Source of the DNA: S15-B10 sp045569115
GTDB lineage: Bacteria; Fidelibacterota; Marinisomatia; Marinisomatales; S15-B10
Direction: 5' to 3'
Length of the DNA stretch: 8,002 nt
Assembly: GCA_045569115.1 (NCBI GenBank)
Contig: JBJKZS010000063.1
Coordinates: 1-8,002, forward strand
Each line of letters opens with the position of its first letter. The first letter of the stretch is position 1. Shown here one piece after another: positions 1-5,818 of this stretch. A program made the translations under genes and the position numbers. Below the pieces are notes generated by a model. The model did not search any database. It saw only the letters and a program-made list of their open reading frames with translations, and was not told the origin of the DNA.

Positions 1-3000
1 AATACAAACCTCGAAGTCTTTCCAGCAATTGAACCAGGCGTCATTAATGTAAGTGTTATTTATCCTGGCGCTTCTCCTGAAGATGTTGAAGAAGGAATCT
101 GCATTCCTATTGAAGAAAAAATGCAGGGATTGGAAGGGGTAAAAAGAATATCCTCAAATGCATCAGAAAATGTAGGCACTGTGACTGTAGAATTGTTGCC
201 TGGAGAAGATATCAATCAAATGAGAACTGATATAAAAGCTCAGATTGATGCAATTGACAACTTTCCTGATGACGTTGAACAACCCACGGTAAAGCAGTTT
301 GTGGCAGTGGCAGAAGTAATAACAGTAGCTGTCTCTGGAGATATGAGTGAAGAAAGCTTAGTAAATCTTACGGAGGACATTCGTGATGAGATTAATGATC
401 TGGAGGGTATTACATCTACAGCGATAAAAGGTAAAAAAGCACGAGAAATATCAATTGAGATATCAGAATCAACGCTTAAGAAATACGGACTTTCTTTTGA
501 TCTTATAAGTACAGCAATTCGTGCTTCTTCTTTAGATATACCAGGTGGTTCAGTTGATACAGAAGTTGGTGAAATACTAATTAGAACAAAAGGGCAAGCC
601 TATTCAAAAGGTGAATTTGAAAATATTCCAATAATGGCGCAACCTGATGGATCTATGTTGATTCTTAAGGATATAGCTTCCATAGAAGACACCTTTGCTG
701 ATGTGGATCTAGATCAACGCTTCAATAATGAAACAGCATTGTTAATAAGTGTTTATAGAGTAGGAAATCAAAATGCAGTAGATATTTCAGCCACAGTCAG
801 AGAATATTGTGAATTAAAGCAACAACAATTGCCCTCTGGGGCTCACATCACACCATGGAATGATGAAGCGAGAATTTTGAGGGGTCGGATTGAATTGTTG
901 GTGAAAAATGCATATTTGGGTTTAATTCTTGTCGTTCTTGTGCTAGCTATTTTTTTAAAGCCCAAATTAGCATTTTGGGTATCCTTAGGAATTCCCATTT
1001 CGTTTATGGGAGGTTTCTGGCTCTTACCTAGTGCTGGTGTTTCAATAAATATGCTTTCTCTCTTTGTATTTATTCTAGTTCTAGGTATAGTGGTTGATGA
1101 TGCTATTATTGTAGGCGAAAATATTTTCAACTGGAAGGAAAGAGGGCTCTCAAATTTTGAGGCTTCCATTAAAGGAGCCTCTCAAGTTGCAACCCCTGTA
1201 ACTTTTGCTGTACTTACAACTATGGTCACTTTTTCTCCTATGTTGATTGTAGATGGAGATATTGGAGATATCTGGTCTATTATTCCTACAGTAACAATCA
1301 TTGTTCTATTCTGGTCTTTATTTGAGTCTCTTACTATTCTCCCAGCTCATTTAGCCCATATTAAGGAAGTGGAGCCTCGATTTTCTATAATGCGAAAAAT
1401 CAGTTCAAGGTGGAGCAAATTTCAGGATAGGATTAAGAATGGATTAATTATTATAATTGAAAAGTTTTATAAACCAGTTCTAAAGCGTGCCTTAAATCAT
1501 AGAGGTTTAACAGCTGCTATTGCAACTTCAGTATTTATTATAACGATTGGTTTTCTTGGAGGAGGTTGGATGAAATTTTCTTTTTTCCCACCTCTTGAAG
1601 ATGATGGTGTAACTGCAACTTTAGATTATCCTGCAGGAACCCCTATTTCTGTTACAGAAATAGGTCTGAGAAAATTAGAAGTGTCTGCTGATCAACTCCG
1701 GCATCAACTTGAAATGGAATTTCCTGATGAAAAAATATTTGTAAATATGTTAGCGACTGTTGGAGACCAACCTTCGAAAACTACATCTTCAAGAGGACCG
1801 GGGAGTTTGTCAGCTACTTTTTCAGGGTCCCATTTGGCAGAATTAGTTATTGAACTGTCTCCTGGTGAAAATCGACCGATTGGTGCTAGCGAAATAGCTA
1901 ATAGATGGAGAGAATTAACAGGACCTATTCAAGGAGTGAAAGAATTATCTTTTGCCTCTAGCCTCTTTACTGCTGGGGCTCCTGTAAATATTCAGTTTAC
2001 AAGTAATAATATTGCTTCTCTAAAAGCCGTAACGGTCAAACTAAAAGAAAAACTATCAGCATATGACGGGGTTTTTGATATTAAAGACAGTTTTATTATT
2101 GGAAAAGAAGAAGTAAAGCTCACCCTTCTTGATGAGGCAACAAACTATGGAATTAACAATTTTAATCTGGCACGCCAAGTAAGGCAGGCATTCTTTGGGG
2201 ATGAGGCACAAAGTTTCCAGCGAGGAAGAGACCAAATAAAGGTTATGGTGCGTTATCCTAAAAAAGAAAGACGTTCAATGGGGAATTTGGAAACAATGAA
2301 TATCAGGACAAATCAGGGTCAAGAAATACCACTTAAGCAACTAGCTTCCATGGAACTTTCTAACAGTTATGCTTCAATTCAGAGAGTTAATAGAAAGAGG
2401 TCAGTAAATATTACGGCTGAGGTTGATCTTGGTGTCACTTCTGGCAATGAGGTAGTTACATCTGTTATTAATAAAGATATTCCCGATATTTTAATGGATT
2501 ATCCTTCCGTTAGCTATTCCCTTGAAGGAGAACAGAGTGAACAAAGCCAAAACTTTGCATCGATTGGGAAAAACTTTATCATAGCTTTATTTGTTGTGTA
2601 TGCTTTATTGGCCATTCCATTCCGTTCATATTTTCAACCTCTGGTCGTTATGTCAGCCATCCCATTTGGATTAACAGGTGCGGTTGCGGGTCATTTTATA
2701 ATGGGAATAAATATGTCAATACTATCAATAATAGGAGTTGTTGCATTGTCGGGTGTGGTGGTTAATGATTCCCTTGTAATGGTTGACTTTATAAATCGAT
2801 ACCGCAAAGATGGTTATAGTGCATTTGAAGCTGCTATGCAAGCTGGTCCTAGAAGATTCAGACCTATCTTACTAACTTCTCTAACAACATTTGTAGGCTT
2901 AGTACCTCTGCTTCTTGAAAAAAGTATCCAGGCAAAATTTCTTATTCCAATGGCTGTCTCATTAGCTTTTGGAGTTGTATTTGCAACAGTAATTACTCTG

Positions 3001-3084
3001 ATTTTAGTTCCAACAAGCTATATGATTGTTGAAGACTTTCTTATATGGAAAAACCGCTCTCAGTTTGGAGAAAATAATGTATAA
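1..3084 (+). CDS. RND-superfamily efflux permease (AcrB-like), 5'-partial
   Basis: Inner-membrane, proton-driven RND pump that would work with a periplasmic adaptor and outer-membrane channel; neither is in the window. The frame is open from base 1, so the first ATG at 121 is internal. The 1027 visible residues probably lack only about 40, including TM1. Porter-domain sequence comes first (residue 1 to about 300, with YPGASPEDVEEG near residue 21). TM2-TM6 lie at about 305-450, with the family's acidic pair D366-D367 in TM4 (GIVVDDAIIVGENIF), matching the AcrB Asp407/Asp408 proton relay. TM7 is near 501-523, a second periplasmic loop spans about 525-850, and TM8-TM12 lie at about 857-1007. 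TM10 reads VVVNDSLVMVDF, without the AcrB-type relay lysine. Substrate cannot be read from sequence; the CzcA heavy-metal signature is not evident. It overlaps the next gene by 8 bp. The family call is secure, the specificity unknown. Confidence 0.95.
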   Translation, partial: NTNLEVFPAIEPGVINVSVIYPGASPEDVEEGICIPIEEKMQGLEGVKRISSNASENVGTVTVELLPGEDINQMRTDIKAQIDAIDNFPDDVEQPTVKQFVAVAEVITVAVSGDMSEESLVNLTEDIRDEINDLEGITSTAIKGKKAREISIEISESTLKKYGLSFDLISTAIRASSLDIPGGSVDTEVGEILIRTKGQAYSKGEFENIPIMAQPDGSMLILKDIASIEDTFADVDLDQRFNNETALLISVYRVGNQNAVDISATVREYCELKQQQLPSGAHITPWNDEARILRGRIELLVKNAYLGLILVVLVLAIFLKPKLAFWVSLGIPISFMGGFWLLPSAGVSINMLSLFVFILVLGIVVDDAIIVGENIFNWKERGLSNFEASIKGASQVATPVTFAVLTTMVTFSPMLIVDGDIGDIWSIIPTVTIIVLFWSLFESLTILPAHLAHIKEVEPRFSIMRKISSRWSKFQDRIKNGLIIIIEKFYKPVLKRALNHRGLTAAIATSVFIITIGFLGGGWMKFSFFPPLEDDGVTATLDYPAGTPISVTEIGLRKLEVSADQLRHQLEMEFPDEKIFVNMLATVGDQPSKTTSSRGPGSLSATFSGSHLAELVIELSPGENRPIGASEIANRWRELTGPIQGVKELSFASSLFTAGAPVNIQFTSNNIASLKAVTVKLKEKLSAYDGVFDIKDSFIIGKEEVKLTLLDEATNYGINNFNLARQVRQAFFGDEAQSFQRGRDQIKVMVRYPKKERRSMGNLETMNIRTNQGQEIPLKQLASMELSNSYASIQRVNRKRSVNITAEVDLGVTSGNEVVTSVINKDIPDILMDYPSVSYSLEGEQSEQSQNFASIGKNFIIALFVVYALLAIPFRSYFQPLVVMSAIPFGLTGAVAGHFIMGINMSILSIIGVVALSGVVVNDSLVMVDFINRYRKDGYSAFEAAMQAGPRRFRPILLTSLTTFVGLVPLLLEKSIQAKFLIPMAVSLAFGVVFATVITLILVPTSYMIVEDFLIWKNRSQFGENNV
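3067..3070 (+). promoter_or_regulatory. Shine-Dalgarno site for the peroxidase gene
   Basis: GGAG lies 6 nt before the ATG at 3077, inside the last codons of the RND gene. It supports 3077 as the peroxidase start over an in-frame ATG at 3026, which lies deeper in the RND coding sequence and would add a non-family leader. Termination of the RND gene at 3084 places ribosomes on this site, consistent with coupled translation. Confidence 0.7.
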
Positions 3085-3670
3085 TAAAATTATAAAAGGT
3101 ATAATAATTGTGTCTTTATTTACAGCGCCTTTACTTGTATTGAAATCAATGTTCACGAATCAAATTGTTGAGCCCAAAGGAAATGTTGATCCAAAACAGT
3201 CAATATATTCATATCAGGCAAAACTTATTGATGGTCAAAAAATCTCATTAAATAAATTCAAAGGGAAAAAGATTCTATTTGTTAACGTTGCTTCTCATTG
3301 CGGGTATACGGGTCAGTATAAAGGTTTGCAAACACTTCATGAAGAACTAGGAGATAAAGTGGTCGTGCTTGGTTTCCCTGCGAATAATTTTGGTGCTCAG
3401 GAACCAGGCTCTAATGAAGAAATAGCTGAATTCTGCTCATTAAATTATGATGTCAGCTTTCCAATGTTCGCAAAGATTTCGGTTAAAGGAAAAGATATGG
3501 ATCCTATATACCATTGGCTAACCGATCCAAAGCTTAATGGTTGGAATGACCAAGATCCAACCTGGAATTTCTGTAAATATCTTGTGAATGAAGAAGGCCA
3601 ATTGATCAAGTTCTATAAATCAAATATAACACCAATGTCAGACGAACTTAAATCTGACATTCTGAAGTAG
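3077..3670 (+). CDS. Membrane-anchored glutathione peroxidase family protein (thiol peroxidase)
   Basis: A 197-aa protein of the glutathione peroxidase/BtuE family, which reduces hydrogen peroxide or lipid hydroperoxides; bacterial cysteine forms usually use thioredoxin rather than glutathione. Residues 5-26 are a hydrophobic signal or anchor segment, absent from cytosolic E. coli BtuE, so the catalytic domain is probably periplasmic. The peroxidatic Cys75 lies in NVASHCGYTGQYKGL, Gln108 in FGAQEPGS, and Trp163-Asn164 in TWNFCKYLV, giving a complete Cys-Gln-Trp-Asn tetrad. Cys120 (EFCSLNYDVSFPMF) is at the position of the resolving cysteine of thioredoxin-dependent members. The cysteine common in the FPCNQFG motif is Ala102 here, and an extra Cys166 follows the Trp-Asn pair. 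The active-site codon is TGC, so this is not a selenoprotein. The start at 3077 is backed by GGAG 6 nt upstream. The gene overlaps the RND gene by 8 bp (ATGTATAA). Family call is strong; electron donor and location are inferred. Confidence 0.93.
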   Translation: MYNKIIKGIIIVSLFTAPLLVLKSMFTNQIVEPKGNVDPKQSIYSYQAKLIDGQKISLNKFKGKKILFVNVASHCGYTGQYKGLQTLHEELGDKVVVLGFPANNFGAQEPGSNEEIAEFCSLNYDVSFPMFAKISVKGKDMDPIYHWLTDPKLNGWNDQDPTWNFCKYLVNEEGQLIKFYKSNITPMSDELKSDILK

Positions 3671-3684
3671 ATTGAATTGCGAAC

Positions 3685-4101
3685 ATGAAATTGCTTCTTA
3701 TCCATTTATTGCTCACCAGTTTCATGACGGGTTTGATATGGCTAGTTCAAATTGTACACTACCCTCTTTTTACTTTTGTAGATAAAAGTTCCTATAGAGA
3801 TTTTCAAAAGGCTCACATGTTGCGCGTAGGGTTATTAGTGATCCCTATAATGGGCATAGAATTAATAACAGGATTCTTACTTTTGCATAAGTTTAATAAT
3901 TACCCTCTTTTACTTTGGAATACTGGAATGTTGTGTCTCATTTGGTTGGTAACATTTGGGGTTTTCACGTTCATTCATGCAACTCTAAGAGAAGGCTTTG
4001 ATGGAACTCTCATTAGGAAACTGATTCTTTTCAATTGGATCCGCACTTTCCTCTGGAGTTTAAGAACTGCTTTGCTCTTTATAACCATTGTGCAAGCATG
4101 A
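3685..4101 (+). CDS. Small four-helix membrane protein, function unknown
   Basis: A 138-aa protein with four predicted transmembrane helices at about residues 3-24, 48-67, 75-97 and 113-136, and no signal peptide distinct from TM1. I recognise the general pattern of a conserved hypothetical family in Gram-negative bacteria (WLVQIVHYPLF ending TM1, then a His-x-x-Arg element) but can give it no established function or reliable name. Polar residues likely to be conserved are Gln22 and His25 at the end of TM1, His44 and Arg47 in the first loop, Glu59 inside TM2, His98 after TM3, and Arg120 and Arg127 in TM4. Charged residues within helices suggest a functional core rather than a simple anchor. 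It begins 14 nt after the peroxidase stop with no clear Shine-Dalgarno, and its TGA overlaps the start of the acyltransferase gene (ATGA), so the two are probably translated together. A haem- or quinone-linked role is conceivable from the histidines, but that is speculation. Confidence 0.85.
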   Translation: MKLLLIHLLLTSFMTGLIWLVQIVHYPLFTFVDKSSYRDFQKAHMLRVGLLVIPIMGIELITGFLLLHKFNNYPLLLWNTGMLCLIWLVTFGVFTFIHATLREGFDGTLIRKLILFNWIRTFLWSLRTALLFITIVQA

Positions 4102-4823
4102 AAATATTTAACATCATCAGAGGAATTTGGATTGTAATTAATATGATAGTTGCATTCATTGTCCTTGCGCCAATTGATATCTTACTTAGTATTACGTTAC
4201 AAAAGCGTCGACCTTGGTTTCTTACTTGGCTCTGGTCAAAATGGGTTTTTTCACTAAGTGGAATTCATTATGAGCTTGATGGATACGAGAACTTAACACC
4301 AGGTGAATCCTATGTTTTTATGAGCAATCACACCCATGAAGCTGATATAGCATTGCTATATATGGCATTAAAAAGAGATATCGTTTTTGTAATTAAAGAA
4401 GAGTTTAAAAAAGTTCCTTTTGCTGGATGGTATGCTACATTGAAAGGACATATCTTTATTGATCGTTCTAATGCTACAAAGGCTCAATTCACACTAAAGC
4501 GTGTATCAAAAACTATCAAGAAAACACCAAGATCTCTTGTCATCTTTCCAGAAGGAACTTATTTCAAAGATGGTAAAGTAAGACCTTTTCGTCCTGGTGG
4601 TGCTATTTTGGCAATGTATACAGAAATGAAAATAGTGCCAATTGCAATTCTCTCTAAAGCTAATATCGACAAAATTATTATTACTGGAACACAGAAAAAT
4701 CCGTTAAAAATAATAATTGGAAAGCCCTTTTCAATCAATCAGAAAAGCTATGAAGATAGATATGAGATTGCGAACAGGACACGAACAGAAGTATTAGAAC
4801 TTATGAAAGGTACTAGTTTATAG
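4098..4823 (+). CDS. PlsC-type 1-acylglycerol-3-phosphate acyltransferase family protein
   Basis: A 241-aa membrane-associated acyltransferase of the PlsC/LPLAT family, which typically transfers an acyl chain to the sn-2 position of 1-acyl-glycerol-3-phosphate to form phosphatidic acid. After one N-terminal hydrophobic segment (about residues 5-30) come the family blocks in order: the catalytic H-x4-D motif NHTHEAD (His78, Asp83), block II GHIFIDR (Arg123), block III FPEGTY (Phe150-Tyr155) and block IV VPIAI (Val180-Pro181). Length and spacing are normal for PlsC. The usual NHxSxxD serine is His80, and the Arg of FPEGTR is Tyr155, so it may act on another acyl acceptor, as ornithine-lipid or other lyso-lipid acyltransferases of this superfamily do. 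The start is taken at 4098, which overlaps the upstream TGA and gives a normal PlsC N-terminus; an in-frame ATG at 4035 lies well inside the previous gene and adds 21 residues with no family character. I do not assign plsC as symbol because it may be a paralogue. Confidence 0.9.
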   Translation: MKIFNIIRGIWIVINMIVAFIVLAPIDILLSITLQKRRPWFLTWLWSKWVFSLSGIHYELDGYENLTPGESYVFMSNHTHEADIALLYMALKRDIVFVIKEEFKKVPFAGWYATLKGHIFIDRSNATKAQFTLKRVSKTIKKTPRSLVIFPEGTYFKDGKVRPFRPGGAILAMYTEMKIVPIAILSKANIDKIIITGTQKNPLKIIIGKPFSINQKSYEDRYEIANRTRTEVLELMKGTSL

Positions 4824-4830
4824 TATGCCT

Positions 4831-4843
4831 AGGAGAAGGGAGG
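4831..4843 (+). promoter_or_regulatory. Strong purine-rich Shine-Dalgarno for the DUF523-DUF1722 gene
   Basis: In the 26-bp gap after the acyltransferase stop there are two Shine-Dalgarno-like cores, AGGAG at 4831-4835 and GGGAGG at 4838-4843. The second ends 6 nt before the CTG at 4850, which is ideal spacing. It is the best ribosome-binding sequence I find at any gene start in the window and is the main reason for choosing CTG as the start. Confidence 0.7.
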
Positions 4844-4849
4844 AAAAAA

Positions 4850-5818
4850 CTGAAACCAAGAATCGTAGTTAGCAAATGCCTTGAGTTTGAAGCTTGTCGT
4901 TATAATGGCGAAAAAATTCTCGACAAGGTAATTAAACAGCTTACTCATCATGTTGAGTTTATTCCCATATGCCCTGAAGTTGAGATAGGACTTGGCATAC
5001 CAAGAGAACCAATACGACTTGTGCAAGAACAAGGAAGCATTCGGTTGAAACAACCTTCGACAGAAAAAGATTTTACAGATGAGATGAACAAATTTTCACA
5101 GTCCTTTTTATCGGAATTAAAAGAAATTGATGGCTTTATATTGAAAGGGCGCTCTCCTTCTTGTGGAGTAAATGGAGTAAAAGTGTATCCGAGTATGGAA
5201 AAATCTCCAGTAGCTTTTCAAGATGTAGGACTATTTGCTAATCAAGTAAATAAAATATATCCCAATTATCCAAAAGAAGAGGAAGGACGATTAACAAACC
5301 AATTTCTGCGAGAACATTTTCTTACATCAGTTTATACTTTAGCATCTTTCCGTGAATTATTACAAAAGGCTAGCCCTGTTCGGTTGATGAATTTTCATGC
5401 TAAGAACAAATATCTATTGATGACATATAATCAAAAATTAATGAGAGAAATGGGTAGGCTAGTGTCTTCGCAGAAAGATTTAGGTCTTGAGTCTGTACTA
5501 ATACAATATCAGGAATTACTTCGTATGGTATTCAGAAAACAACCTAGAAAGGCGGCGAATATTAACACACATATGCATGTACTCGGATTCTTTTCGGAGA
5601 AACTTAAATCGAGTGAAAAAGCTTTCTTTCTTGATACATTAACCAAATTTCGCAATGGCATTGTGCCTCTAAGTGTCCTCAATAGTTTATCTTGGTCATG
5701 GATTGTTCGATTTGAGGAGAATTATCTTAAGAAACAGACCTTTTTTAGACCTTTTCCTGAGGGTCTTTTATATCCATTGAATTCAGCAAATAAAGACAGA
5801 GTCTATAAACATGTATAA
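4850..5818 (+). CDS. DUF523-DUF1722 fusion protein (TudS-like desulfidase domain plus YbgA-like domain), probable CTG start
   Basis: A 322-aa two-domain protein without signal peptide or membrane helix, probably cytosolic. Residues about 4-145 are DUF523: SKCLEFEACRYNG (Cys10, Cys16), PICPEVEIGLGIPREPIRLV (Cys41) and LKGRSPSCGVNGVKVY (Cys105). The family includes TudS, a [4Fe-4S] enzyme that desulfurates thiouracil-type compounds; the conserved cysteines fit cluster binding. Residues about 175-310 are DUF1722, seen as stand-alone YbgA in E. coli: LMNFHAKNKYLLM (His183, Lys187, Tyr188), then GFFSEKL, FRNGIVPLSVL and YLKKQTFFRPFPEGL. The fusion itself is a common architecture. The start is odd: family homology begins KPRIVVSKCL at 4853, directly after a CTG with a Shine-Dalgarno at ideal spacing. 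No in-frame ATG, GTG or TTG exists between the upstream TAG at 4814 and the GTG at 5021, and starting there would delete three of the four cysteines. Overlaps the receptor gene by 8 bp. Domains are sure; substrate and start codon less so. Confidence 0.88.
   Translation: MKPRIVVSKCLEFEACRYNGEKILDKVIKQLTHHVEFIPICPEVEIGLGIPREPIRLVQEQGSIRLKQPSTEKDFTDEMNKFSQSFLSELKEIDGFILKGRSPSCGVNGVKVYPSMEKSPVAFQDVGLFANQVNKIYPNYPKEEEGRLTNQFLREHFLTSVYTLASFRELLQKASPVRLMNFHAKNKYLLMTYNQKLMREMGRLVSSQKDLGLESVLIQYQELLRMVFRKQPRKAANINTHMHVLGFFSEKLKSSEKAFFLDTLTKFRNGIVPLSVLNSLSWSWIVRFEENYLKKQTFFRPFPEGLLYPLNSANKDRVYKHV

Noticed and set aside
843..1169. 108-codon open frame on the minus strand
   Set aside because: It lies wholly antisense to conserved transmembrane helices of the RND pump, has no family resemblance and no ribosome-binding site I can support.
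3299..3301. Possible selenocysteine at the peroxidase active site
   Set aside because: The codon is TGC, an ordinary cysteine, so no recoding is needed.
3671..3684. Promoter or terminator between the peroxidase and the four-helix protein genes
   Set aside because: The gap is only 14 bp, with no hairpin and T-run and no room for a promoter within it.
4035..4097. Upstream ATG at 4035 for the acyltransferase gene
   Set aside because: The added 21 residues overlap the conserved C-terminus of the preceding membrane protein and lack family character; the ATGA overlap start at 4098 gives a normal PlsC N-terminus.
5021..5023. GTG as the start of the DUF523-DUF1722 gene
   Set aside because: The family-conserved sequence continues in frame for 57 residues upstream, including three of the four cysteines, so this GTG is an internal valine codon.
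4829..5053. 74-codon open frame on the minus strand
   Set aside because: Antisense to the conserved DUF523 cysteine motifs; the conserved + strand protein explains the sequence.
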